From Ulvibacterium marinum (lineage in GTDB: Bacteria > Bacteroidota > Bacteroidia > Flavobacteriales > Flavobacteriaceae): a stretch of 64,000 bases of DNA. Shown here in pieces: positions 34,120 through 41,892 of the stretch. Made by a program: the position numbers and the translations under genes. Under the pieces are notes generated by a model that made no database searches, had not been told where the DNA came from, and was given only the letters and a program-made list of their open reading frames with translations. How positions within the stretch are numbered: the first letter of the stretch is position 1; every line of letters begins with the position of its first letter. The DNA is taken from the NCBI RefSeq assembly GCF_003626755.1, contig NZ_RBCJ01000001.1, positions 1,488,001-1,552,000 on the forward strand, in the 5' to 3' direction.

Positions 34120-37100
34120 CTAGACTCTTTGAACGGTGCCCTTTTCAACATCGCTCCATTCCCCATTGCTGTCCTGAACCCTCACTTCATATCTTTGGTC
34201 GAGATATCTAAGTTTACCTTCGCTAGGTTCTTCTTCCATTAAAAATATGCGATCTACCCCTGTACCTTGTGCATCGTTGTAATTGAAAAGTTTGGTATCC
34301 CATCTTCGGTCAAATCGGTTATATATCCTTATTTCCACCTGCTGCAATGTTGCACCGTTGTAGGCCTCGCTACAATTCGTATCAAAACAGGTAAATATCC
34401 TTACTTGATAATCACAACCGTTCAGACCGCCACAACTTATATTTCGTTTCTCGCCTTTGGCCGCTACCTGTGGTTTTTTAAACATTATTATCGATTCGCT
34501 CAACGTTTGGGAAATGCCCGTGGAATTCTCGACCCTAAAATTGATGGTAAAGTTCTCATCGGTTTCCGGAAAAAATTGCATTGGGGTCGAACCGTAGTCC
34601 AACGGCAGAATATCCCCTTCTCGATATAGTCGGCTCTTATAGTATATGTACCCCGCGCTGGCACCCGTAAACGTAAAAGTCATTTCGTAAGTTATATTGG
34701 GATCATGACCTGTGCTGGCATTAGTAACTGCCGTCAAAGTAAAAGGCTGCCCTTCGTACTTATCCTCGGAGGATTGACTGATATTGAAATCGAAGAATTC
34801 CTCGTATTTGTCAAACTGTATGTTGACATCCGCCTTTTTTTCTACTTCCGACGAAGACCGAACGGTAAACTCTATACTATGGTTCGATTCGGAAATTCCG
34901 GTATATTTTCCTTGGAATGTACCTATCGGAACGCTGAAGCTCTCGCCAGCGGCATAGGTGGTTCCCAAATATTCAAAAGTACCGTTGCTGCCTCCGGAGG
35001 AATAATACATCACATACGTATCGCCGCCGATACCCAATTCCGATATATTGAAATTGATATCTATAGTATCCCCGGTATTGGCCTGCGATTGGGAAGCATT
35101 GGCCGTAAAGTTGAAATTTTTTGGTTCGACATTAATAGTAATGTCAACTGTCTTTTCAAGACCCGTATCATTCTGTACGTAGAAAGTCAAGGTGATATTT
35201 CCGTCATTCGTTCCCAACAGTTCCCAATTGAAATTTCCTTTTGGAACATCATAAATATTCCCCGCACTGACCTGAGTGCCATTTTCATTGGTTATGATGG
35301 CATTCCCGCTAATACTATATCTCATGGTATAGTCCGAAGAACCAATACTTTCCGAGATATTGAAGTTCAAGGAAGTGATTTCCCCGACCGAAATATCGGA
35401 TTTTTGGCTTCCTCCAGTAAATAAAAAATCTACCTGATTATAATTGATAGCCGTATTTGCAGTATGAGTTACGTTGGTACTAGATTCCACACTCAAAACA
35501 ATGGCATGTTGCCCGGCTTCCGTTCCGGTATATACAACATTGTTATTGTTCGGGCTTAAGAGGAATTTCTCGCCTGGACCATATTCCGTTCCATTTACAC
35601 GCAGCGAACTGTTTCTCCCCGATGAATAAAAGGCTTCATAACTATCATTGGTTCCTTCGGGTATTTCGTTAATGTCTATAATCACGTTTACGGGAATATT
35701 CGCAAATTCAGAGGTTTTGGAAGGAGTGATATTGACCGTGAAATCATTTTGCTTGGTTTCGAGGTCAATCAATACGGGGCCAACTTCCTGACCATAATTA
35801 TCTGTCACGATGAAGGAAACCTGATGTGAACCCAAGCTTTCGGGATAATAGAAAAGGGAAAAATTACCAAGTGCTACGGGATACTCTGTCGAATTCTGAA
35901 GGGTATTACCATTGATACCAGCAATTCTTCCGTTACCTTCAAGAATTTCATAGGAAATGGAATATTCTATGTTTTCAGTATTGCCGTTGGATTTGATATT
36001 AAAATTAAACTGGGTCCGTTCATTTACAAAAACGGAATTGCTTTCCGAATTGCCTGAAAAGGTAAAGGGAATGTTCGCGACCTCGATTTCAACACTATCC
36101 TGTTTTACTTGTCCATTGGAATCCCTAACATCAAAGTATATCTTACGCTTACCCAAATCTTTGCTAGTAAACGTATAATTGTAAGAGTTTGGAACTATGG
36201 TTCTGTATTGGCCCGGTTCCATGACCCCGCCATTGTGGTCCCTGACCGTTCCGCTACCTGCACTAGTCGAAGAAAAGGAATGGGATATTTCATATTCCAC
36301 TTCCGAATCTTCATCTTGTGTTTTTAAATCGATAGCAATGGCCAAATTCGTATCCAATTCCACTTGGGTCGATGATGCCGTGGCATTGAGGATAAAGTCC
36401 AAATTCAGAACGTTCAATAACAATTCTTCCGTCAAAGTGGCGCCATCAGGAGCCTTGGCCGTTACGATAAGTTTGTGTTCCCCCAAATTTTCGGGCAGAT
36501 ATTCCAATTCGGAAATGCCTTTGGGCAGGATAAATGGTTTACCTACATCAAAGACTTCGTTACCAAGATAGAGCTTCCCAGTTCCGTTTTCTATTTGGTA
36601 AATGACTTCGAAATCCCCTTTGTTGTCAGGATTTTCGGTTTCCTTATCCCTAAGTAATGTGACGTTTACCGGATTTTTAGAATTGATGATAAATTCGTTG
36701 ACCCCCTTGTTTAGCAAAAAGCTAAAGCTGGCGTATTTGGCATTATATAGAAGTTCCAGTTCCTTTTTTCTTGTATTGGTATCCCATGCAGAAAATCTGA
36801 TTTTGTGCGCACCCGTATCGATGGCCACATAATTGTAAGCCCAATTTCGGTCGGTTATCTGTAAAGTGTCCCGCTCCCTTATGGTATCGCCTTCCATCGA
36901 TAGGAAATATCCCCTGCCTCTATCAGAGGAGAACTTAATAAAGTAATCGACCGTGGTAATTTCCTTTTCCGGTACCAAAGAAAAAGTAGTCCGGGCATTT
37001 TCGAACACAAAGTTTTCTTCGGGATGTTCTTCCGTAAAACTAAAGTCAAAATCATCCTTAATAACATCCTCAAAGTCTTTGCTACATGCCAATATCAGGA

Positions 37101-37158
37101 CAAAAGTTGCCAAGATAGCAGCAATCGAAAATCGGGTCGGTCGGATAAAATTTTTCAT
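34120..37158 (-). CDS. Giant multi-repeat TraQ-like conjugation lipoprotein
   Basis: A 1012-aa protein starting at the ATG at 37158 (MKNFIRPTRFS), with the lipobox LILAC. The mature chain is about eight Ig-like repeats of roughly 105 aa, each starting with a pattern such as FNFTANASQSQANTGDTIDI, passing an aromatic turn (YAAGESFSVPIGTF) and ending in strands like HSIEFTVRSSSEVEKKADVN. Each unit resembles the TraQ/DUF3872 domain, which usually occurs as one copy in a protein under 200 aa. A Cys-bearing C-terminal domain (ISCGGLNGCDYQVRIF) follows. It closes the minus-strand tra run after traO, where traQ normally is. A surface fibre for mating-pair contact is inferred. Confidence 0.8.
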   Translation of the reverse strand: MKNFIRPTRFSIAAILATFVLILACSKDFEDVIKDDFDFSFTEEHPEENFVFENARTTFSLVPEKEITTVDYFIKFSSDRGRGYFLSMEGDTIRERDTLQITDRNWAYNYVAIDTGAHKIRFSAWDTNTRKKELELLYNAKYASFSFLLNKGVNEFIINSKNPVNVTLLRDKETENPDNKGDFEVIYQIENGTGKLYLGNEVFDVGKPFILPKGISELEYLPENLGEHKLIVTAKAPDGATLTEELLLNVLNLDFILNATASSTQVELDTNLAIAIDLKTQDEDSEVEYEISHSFSSTSAGSGTVRDHNGGVMEPGQYRTIVPNSYNYTFTSKDLGKRKIYFDVRDSNGQVKQDSVEIEVANIPFTFSGNSESNSVFVNERTQFNFNIKSNGNTENIEYSISYEILEGNGRIAGINGNTLQNSTEYPVALGNFSLFYYPESLGSHQVSFIVTDNYGQEVGPVLIDLETKQNDFTVNITPSKTSEFANIPVNVIIDINEIPEGTNDSYEAFYSSGRNSSLRVNGTEYGPGEKFLLSPNNNNVVYTGTEAGQHAIVLSVESSTNVTHTANTAINYNQVDFLFTGGSQKSDISVGEITSLNFNISESIGSSDYTMRYSISGNAIITNENGTQVSAGNIYDVPKGNFNWELLGTNDGNITLTFYVQNDTGLEKTVDITINVEPKNFNFTANASQSQANTGDTIDINFNISELGIGGDTYVMYYSSGGSNGTFEYLGTTYAAGESFSVPIGTFQGKYTGISESNHSIEFTVRSSSEVEKKADVNIQFDKYEEFFDFNISQSSEDKYEGQPFTLTAVTNASTGHDPNITYEMTFTFTGASAGYIYYKSRLYREGDILPLDYGSTPMQFFPETDENFTINFRVENSTGISQTLSESIIMFKKPQVAAKGEKRNISCGGLNGCDYQVRIFTCFDTNCSEAYNGATLQQVEIRIYNRFDRRWDTKLFNYNDAQGTGVDRIFLMEEEPSEGKLRYLDQRYEVRVQDSNGEWSDVEKGTVQRV

Positions 37159-37169
37159 TTTCAAAGTGT

Positions 37170-37709
37170 TTAGAACAGGAAATATCTAAGGCCCAATCCA
37201 GCATAAGGATAGAATTGGCCTACATCGCTATTTATATGATAGTATTCGTTCGCTTTTATCAAAAGGGAAAAGTCGTTGCTCAGTGTTATTTCTCCTTCAA
37301 GGCCGACTAACACACCGTAGATAAACTGGCTTTTTGCGTCGATAATGGCGCCAGTTTCTAAGAGGCTATTTCCGTTATTGATTACTTCGTAACCGATTAT
37401 GGCCCCGCCGCCGACATTGACGGCGTATTTTTTAAAATTCTTTTGTTCCCACACCTTAATGAAATACCCGGGCTGTACGGTAAAGATGTTATAGGGGATG
37501 TCAAAACTTCCCTTATCCTCCGCTATGGCGGCAAAAACGCTCAATTGGGCATATCGATTCCTATTCAGATGATAGTTGTACGTTGCCATAATTCCGAAAC
37601 CATCCTCGGCATAACCACCACTAAGTCCCACCGAAGAAGCGTAATTGCTACCTTGTGAATACCCAAAGGCTGTTAGTAAAAGAGCGATCAAAAGTGTGCT
37701 AATTTTCAT
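37170..37709 (-). CDS. traO: Conjugative transposon protein TraO
   Basis: A 179-aa exported beta-rich protein with the signal MKISTLLIALLLTAFGYSQ. Alternating aromatic/hydrophobic strands (YATYNYHLNRNRYAQLSVF-like, VQPGYFIKVWEQKNFKKYAV, GGGAIIGYEVIN) and a terminal Phe (LGLRYFLF) fit an outer-membrane beta-barrel, as expected for TraO of Bacteroidetes conjugation systems. It lies 3 bp after traN and 11 bp before the TraQ-like gene, so it belongs to the same transcript. Confidence 0.85.
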   Translation of the reverse strand: MKISTLLIALLLTAFGYSQGSNYASSVGLSGGYAEDGFGIMATYNYHLNRNRYAQLSVFAAIAEDKGSFDIPYNIFTVQPGYFIKVWEQKNFKKYAVNVGGGAIIGYEVINNGNSLLETGAIIDAKSQFIYGVLVGLEGEITLSNDFSLLIKANEYYHINSDVGQFYPYAGLGLRYFLF

Positions 37710-37712
37710 CGG

Positions 37713-38675
37713 TTAAAAGTGTATGGGATTATTGATTATTTCATGGCCTATGGTCATGGATAAATTTCGATTGCCGGACTCTTCGTCCAGTTCGACCACC
37801 ACCTCTTTCTTTTCGTCCAAGGCGAATTTTTTGAAGACCAGAACGAAATGGTTCTCGCTTTTACCGGCGACCGTTTTTGGTTGTTTGTACACGAAGACCG
37901 GTTCCAAACCCAGCTTTTGGTTGCTACTGCTGTTTTTATAATTAGTGGCTATTTGGTGTTTCACGAAATTGATATCCAGATCCAAACCTTCCTTATTTTC
38001 GATTCGGTACTGAAAATAAAGTTCGTCCTCATTGAAATAGACCCCTTTTAACCAGAGGAAAACATTATCCAACCTAGAAAAATATCGGCTGATCTTGGCC
38101 TTGTCGAACTGCATATAATAGCACCGTAACCGATAGTATTCCATGGGGTCTTTTTCATATAGTTCTTTTGTGGCCCTGTCTATAGAATTTGTTTCCTTAT
38201 TGTTTGTTGAGGAAGTGGATTGTTCTGCTGGCGTTTCTGTTCGCGCTATCTTGGTTTCCGGACTTGGAGTTGTAACGTCCTCGCTTCTTAATTGGGTATT
38301 ACCGCTAATATTGGTAATTGCCATTTCAGGCTTGATGTACCAAGTAAACTGTTTAGGTTTTTCCTTTAAGTTCAGGATAAAATCATACACATTACCCGAA
38401 TCGGTTATTACCGTATGATTTGTGAAATTTTCTTTTTCAGTAGCGAGTTCATCGTAGTATAGCTTTAAGATTCGGCCGTGAAATTTGCTTCCCTCGGCTT
38501 TGGGCAGGTCGGCTATAAACCCGTAGTCGTTCCCGATAATACTCTCTGAAATATTTTCGGGAAATATCAAAATCGTCTTGTACTTTTTGGAAACCTCCAA
38601 AGTATCACTACAATGTTGTGCCGCACCCGCGAACATCATCATTAAGACCGGTATGAAAAGAAACTGTCTTACCAT
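37713..38675 (-). CDS. traN: Conjugative transposon protein TraN (DUF4138)
   Basis: A 320-aa exported protein, signal MVRQFLFIPVLMMMFAGAAQ. The N-terminal half includes YKTILIFPENISESIIGNDY and FHGRILKLYY; the C-terminal half holds YLRLRCYYMQFDKAKISRYF-like sequence, VFLWLKGVYFNEDELYFQYR and SENHFVLVFKKFALDEKKEV, typical of TraN. TraN resembles VirB9 in role, forming part of the outer-membrane channel of the type IV secretion system. A low-complexity Thr/Ser/Glu linker near 145-175 separates the halves. It is 4 bp after traM. Confidence 0.88.
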   Translation of the reverse strand: MVRQFLFIPVLMMMFAGAAQHCSDTLEVSKKYKTILIFPENISESIIGNDYGFIADLPKAEGSKFHGRILKLYYDELATEKENFTNHTVITDSGNVYDFILNLKEKPKQFTWYIKPEMAITNISGNTQLRSEDVTTPSPETKIARTETPAEQSTSSTNNKETNSIDRATKELYEKDPMEYYRLRCYYMQFDKAKISRYFSRLDNVFLWLKGVYFNEDELYFQYRIENKEGLDLDINFVKHQIATNYKNSSSNQKLGLEPVFVYKQPKTVAGKSENHFVLVFKKFALDEKKEVVVELDEESGNRNLSMTIGHEIINNPIHF

Positions 38676-38679
38676 TTTT

Positions 38680-39687
38680 CTAAGCTTTTGGTACTAGAAA
38701 TACACGGTCTCCGTTGACCAATAAAATTTTGTCCCGTTCTTTGTATTTTTTCTTTTGAAAAAAATTGCCGAACGACCGTATCAGATTTCGGGCTAGCGGC
38801 ATTTCCGTTGATTCCCCGACCGCTTCTGATAGTTCGTTTGCACCTTCCTGTTCAACATTGGCCTTGAATTCCTGCATTAATTCGCCCGCCCTCTCATTAT
38901 GTAGCCCTATCATTCCATCTTCTTGGTCCAAAGCTGTCAACGAAATCTTTACGTTATCGATATTGGTTACTTCCAATATGATCCGCGAACCCTGTATGTT
39001 CGAAGTAGCGTAAACGAAAGTGTTCTTTCGGAATCGCTTTCCGTTATAAGAAATGTCTTCCTTTAAAATCAACTTGACCCGATTGCCCGGAAGAATGAAC
39101 TGGTCGCGGTAGATGGCCGCATCTATGGAAACTATGCTTGCCGAAGTCTTGTTTGAAGATTCCATATAAGGTGCGGAATAATCCTGACTTCTTGAAAGCC
39201 TTTCGTCCCGTGCTTCCATTAAGAGTTTTCGGTATTCCAGTTTTTCTTCTGCCGCACTCATTTTAGAAGTGTATTCGGTTTGAGGCGTCTCAGAACTGGC
39301 TGACACTTTTGTGACTTCATTATCGTTGGTATCGGCTTCATCCAAAGAAAAATTATTAAGCTCTTTCAAAATGCGCTCAAGGGAATCGTTCTCTTTTCTG
39401 GTATCGTTTATGTTTTGAATACGACCGTACTCCCTCAATTGTTCCAAAGAATCCTTTAAGCTCTGCTTGTAGTATTCGTTCGGGTCTTTTACTTCAAGTT
39501 CGCTTTTTTGATTTGGCAGGGAATTGTTGTACCCACTATTCACCGTGTCCTCATCTCCCTTCTCGGATATCGATTTCAGGCTTGTGACCACAAAAAATAT
39601 CAAAAGCAATCCGACAATGGGTACAGCCATTGCGAAGCGCTTGTGCCGCTTTATCCACTTATCGAACCTTTCTTTAATAGTCGCCAT
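38680..39687 (-). CDS. traM: Conjugative transposon protein TraM
   Basis: A 335-aa bitopic protein: cytoplasmic start MATIKERFDKWIKRHKRFA, one membrane segment MAVPIVGLLLIFFVVTSL (residues about 19-36), a long hydrophilic linker, and a C-terminal domain from about 185 (SIVSIDAAIYRDQFILPGNR, VKLILKEDISYNGKRFRKNT). This layout matches VirB10-like TraM, which spans the periplasm and links the inner and outer membrane complexes. It lies 8 bp after traK. The TraL gene usually found between K and M is absent here. Confidence 0.88.
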   Translation of the reverse strand: MATIKERFDKWIKRHKRFAMAVPIVGLLLIFFVVTSLKSISEKGDEDTVNSGYNNSLPNQKSELEVKDPNEYYKQSLKDSLEQLREYGRIQNINDTRKENDSLERILKELNNFSLDEADTNDNEVTKVSASSETPQTEYTSKMSAAEEKLEYRKLLMEARDERLSRSQDYSAPYMESSNKTSASIVSIDAAIYRDQFILPGNRVKLILKEDISYNGKRFRKNTFVYATSNIQGSRIILEVTNIDNVKISLTALDQEDGMIGLHNERAGELMQEFKANVEQEGANELSEAVGESTEMPLARNLIRSFGNFFQKKKYKERDKILLVNGDRVFLVPKA

Positions 39688-39695
39688 TTTGATAT

Positions 39696-40313
39696 CTATA
39701 GGTCATTGTTATCGACCACTTTAAAATGAATGATTCTTAGACCGTTCAGATTATTGGGCGTTGATGTCGTTTCTTTGATGTAACCGGTGGTAATCAGATT
39801 TCGGTATTCCGTATCGCCGTTTTTTGTGATCCGTTGTTTGCCCACAAAGCGAAAGGGATAAGGATACCTTGCATATTCGATCGAAATGGAATCTTGTTCC
39901 ACTTCTATGGAGTAGTCACTTTTTGCCACGTCTTCATAATAGTTTTGATCCACCAAACGGTTATAGAGCCGTTCGCCGGAATGATCTATCATATAGAGTG
40001 CCTTGCCCTCTATATTTCTTTTTATAAAGCGTAGGTCGGGTTCTAGGGAAAAGAAGAGTTCGTGAAAATTGCCGATATGGCCATTGCACAAAATCTCTAG
40101 CGCTCGTTTGGGGTCGTTGATGCGCACAGCGCCCACTTTTTGGCCTTTGTCCAGCAGATAAAATCTGTTCTTTACGCTTTCGTTCGTGCGATACATCACA
40201 TAGACGCAGAACAAAACGCAACAAAACATGGACGATAAAGATAAAATAAGAATATTCGTACTTCTCTTATGAACCTTGCTTAAATCGTTGAAAACTTTAT
40301 AATTATCGTTCAT
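39696..40313 (-). CDS. traK: Conjugative transposon protein TraK
   Basis: A 205-aa bitopic protein: cytoplasmic MNDNYKVFNDLSKVHKRSTN, one membrane helix ILILSLSSMFCCVLFCVYVM (about 21-40) and a periplasmic domain with LLDKGQKVGAVRINDPKRAL, LEILCNGHIGNFHELFF and YPYPFRFVGKQRITKNGDT. TraK corresponds to VirB8, an inner-membrane assembly factor of the secretion channel. It is 39 bp after traJ in the same run. Confidence 0.88.
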   Translation of the reverse strand: MNDNYKVFNDLSKVHKRSTNILILSLSSMFCCVLFCVYVMYRTNESVKNRFYLLDKGQKVGAVRINDPKRALEILCNGHIGNFHELFFSLEPDLRFIKRNIEGKALYMIDHSGERLYNRLVDQNYYEDVAKSDYSIEVEQDSISIEYARYPYPFRFVGKQRITKNGDTEYRNLITTGYIKETTSTPNNLNGLRIIHFKVVDNNDL

Positions 40314-40352
40314 TCGTTGAATGGCATTCGTTAAAAATCCGTTTTAATCGTT

Positions 40353-41270
40353 CTATTGCACCAGTGTCCGTACCCCCTTGGTTACACCACCACTTTTTAC
40401 GTCCATGGCGGCCTGAGCCGTTTTCTTTGCATAGTGCTTGGCCTTGTCCTTCATTTGGGTTGCCCCGACGTTCATGCCCTGCACTATAAAATTTGAAAGG
40501 GAAGGTGCCTTGAAATAGACAAATATGTTCATCACAACCAAGAGAGCACTTGTAAGAACCAATCCTAGATTTGTATCGCCATTTGAAAGTAAGGTGTCGA
40601 TGAGCTTTTCCATAACCCGCAACAAGAAATTATCGATGAGGTACAACATGGGAATCCATAAGCAGACGTTCATGAATTTCTGCAACCAGGCCTTCCACAT
40701 ACCGGAAAGTGCCGGAATGAATGACAGCCCGATATTAAGCGGCCCGAAAACAATGAGCACAAAGAGATAAATGACCGACATTGCCTTTATGCCCACGAAT
40801 ACCACGGTAGAAATAATGGAGGCAATGGATGTTACCCCTGAAGTCATCAATGCCAAACAGAGCGATTCCAATGCAGCACCGTCCAAAGTGAAGAGGTTCC
40901 AAGAATCGCCCAATTTTGCCATGGATTCGGATTGGGACATAAAGATTTTCATTTGGAGGATATCCCATGAAATATCATTGGCTTTGAGGGAAAGACCTAT
41001 ACCCTGATAAAAATCGAAGATGGCCATTGTGAACACCTTATATTTCATTAGAACAAATGCCAAAGGAACCCATTTCAGATATGCAACTACATCAGCCCTA
41101 GTTTGTTCGTTGAGATAGACACGCAACGCAATTATTGCAATACCGATGTAGGCGAACTGTTGTCCGATATTGATTATTGGATCGACCGTTTCAAAAGCAT
41201 CTATGATGTACTGATCAAAAAGCGCATTGACCGATTCGCGAATTCCTATTTCTGTTGTATTAATGACCAT
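40353..41270 (-). CDS. traJ: Conjugative transposon protein TraJ
   Basis: A 305-aa polytopic membrane protein, VirB6-like. Hydrophobic spans include FAYIGIAIIALRVYLNEQTR, ASIISTVVFVGIKAMSVIYL then FVLIVFGPLNIGLSFIPALS, and LGLVLTSALLVVMNIFVYF. The FGPL-x-(I/L) and GMWKAWLQKFMNVCLWIP signatures are typical of TraJ. The tail is a soluble, positively charged helix (GVTKGVRTLVQ). TraJ forms the inner-membrane pore of the conjugation machine. It overlaps nothing and lies 4 bp after the TraI-like gene. Confidence 0.9.
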   Translation of the reverse strand: MVINTTEIGIRESVNALFDQYIIDAFETVDPIINIGQQFAYIGIAIIALRVYLNEQTRADVVAYLKWVPLAFVLMKYKVFTMAIFDFYQGIGLSLKANDISWDILQMKIFMSQSESMAKLGDSWNLFTLDGAALESLCLALMTSGVTSIASIISTVVFVGIKAMSVIYLFVLIVFGPLNIGLSFIPALSGMWKAWLQKFMNVCLWIPMLYLIDNFLLRVMEKLIDTLLSNGDTNLGLVLTSALLVVMNIFVYFKAPSLSNFIVQGMNVGATQMKDKAKHYAKKTAQAAMDVKSGGVTKGVRTLVQ

Positions 41271-41274
41271 CTTG

Positions 41275-41892
41275 TTAATTTTTATTAAGGTTGACCATCG
41301 TTTTTCTGGCGAGCCTATAGGAGTTAATCTGTTCCAGACGGTTATTGTAATCGATAAGTTCGTCCAAAATGGCTTCGAGTTTCGTGTTGATGGAAGTAAC
41401 TTCCTTCAACCGCTCTTCAGGATGGATTATCGATTTGGTCTTTAAGATCTGGTTGCATTGCTTGAACAGATTTTTGGTATCGACGATTGCCTCTGTGGAA
41501 TAGATTAAAAAATCCTGAATTTCATTTCGTTCTAAATGTTCAAAGTTTTGAACGGTGTTTCTGGAAGTCTGGTACGCCTCTACGATTTTATCCTTCAAAT
41601 CAAGAGTCAACGCTACTTCGGTAGATTTGGTTACGTAAGCCGGAGCTTGCTTTTTGGCCTCCAGTTCCTCTTTTAATATTTCCTTGGATTTTGAGGTCAG
41701 GTTATTGTTCTTTTCCAAAAGGTTGATAAGGCGTGCCAAATTTTTGTTCATAGCCTTCAATTGGATGTTGATGTTCGTTAGTTGGCTATTGACCAATCCG
41801 ATGCTTGCATTTGTCGCGGCATCTGTTACCGGAATCTGGCCCCAGGCCAAAAGCGGGAACAAGATTATTTTGATAAGTATTATTTTTTTCAT
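41275..41892 (-). CDS. Exported helical conjugation protein, TraI-like (VirB5-like)
   Basis: A 205-aa exported protein: signal MKKIILIKIILFPLLAWGQ, then an almost wholly helical chain (SIGLVNSQLTNINIQLKAMN; LINLLEKNNNLTSKSKEILK; LKDKIVEAYQTSRNTVQNFE). Helical exported proteins directly before traJ are TraI (DUF4141) in Bacteroidetes elements and correspond to VirB5, a minor pilus or channel component. Similarity is by position and architecture rather than a clear motif. The start overlaps the end of traG by 4 bp. Confidence 0.7.
   Translation of the reverse strand: MKKIILIKIILFPLLAWGQIPVTDAATNASIGLVNSQLTNINIQLKAMNKNLARLINLLEKNNNLTSKSKEILKEELEAKKQAPAYVTKSTEVALTLDLKDKIVEAYQTSRNTVQNFEHLERNEIQDFLIYSTEAIVDTKNLFKQCNQILKTKSIIHPEERLKEVTSINTKLEAILDELIDYNNRLEQINSYRLARKTMVNLNKN

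Noticed and set aside
34705-35424. 239-codon plus-strand frame inside the giant TraQ-like gene
   Set aside because: It is antisense to a clear repeat protein and shows no motif; the repeat pattern on the minus strand explains it.
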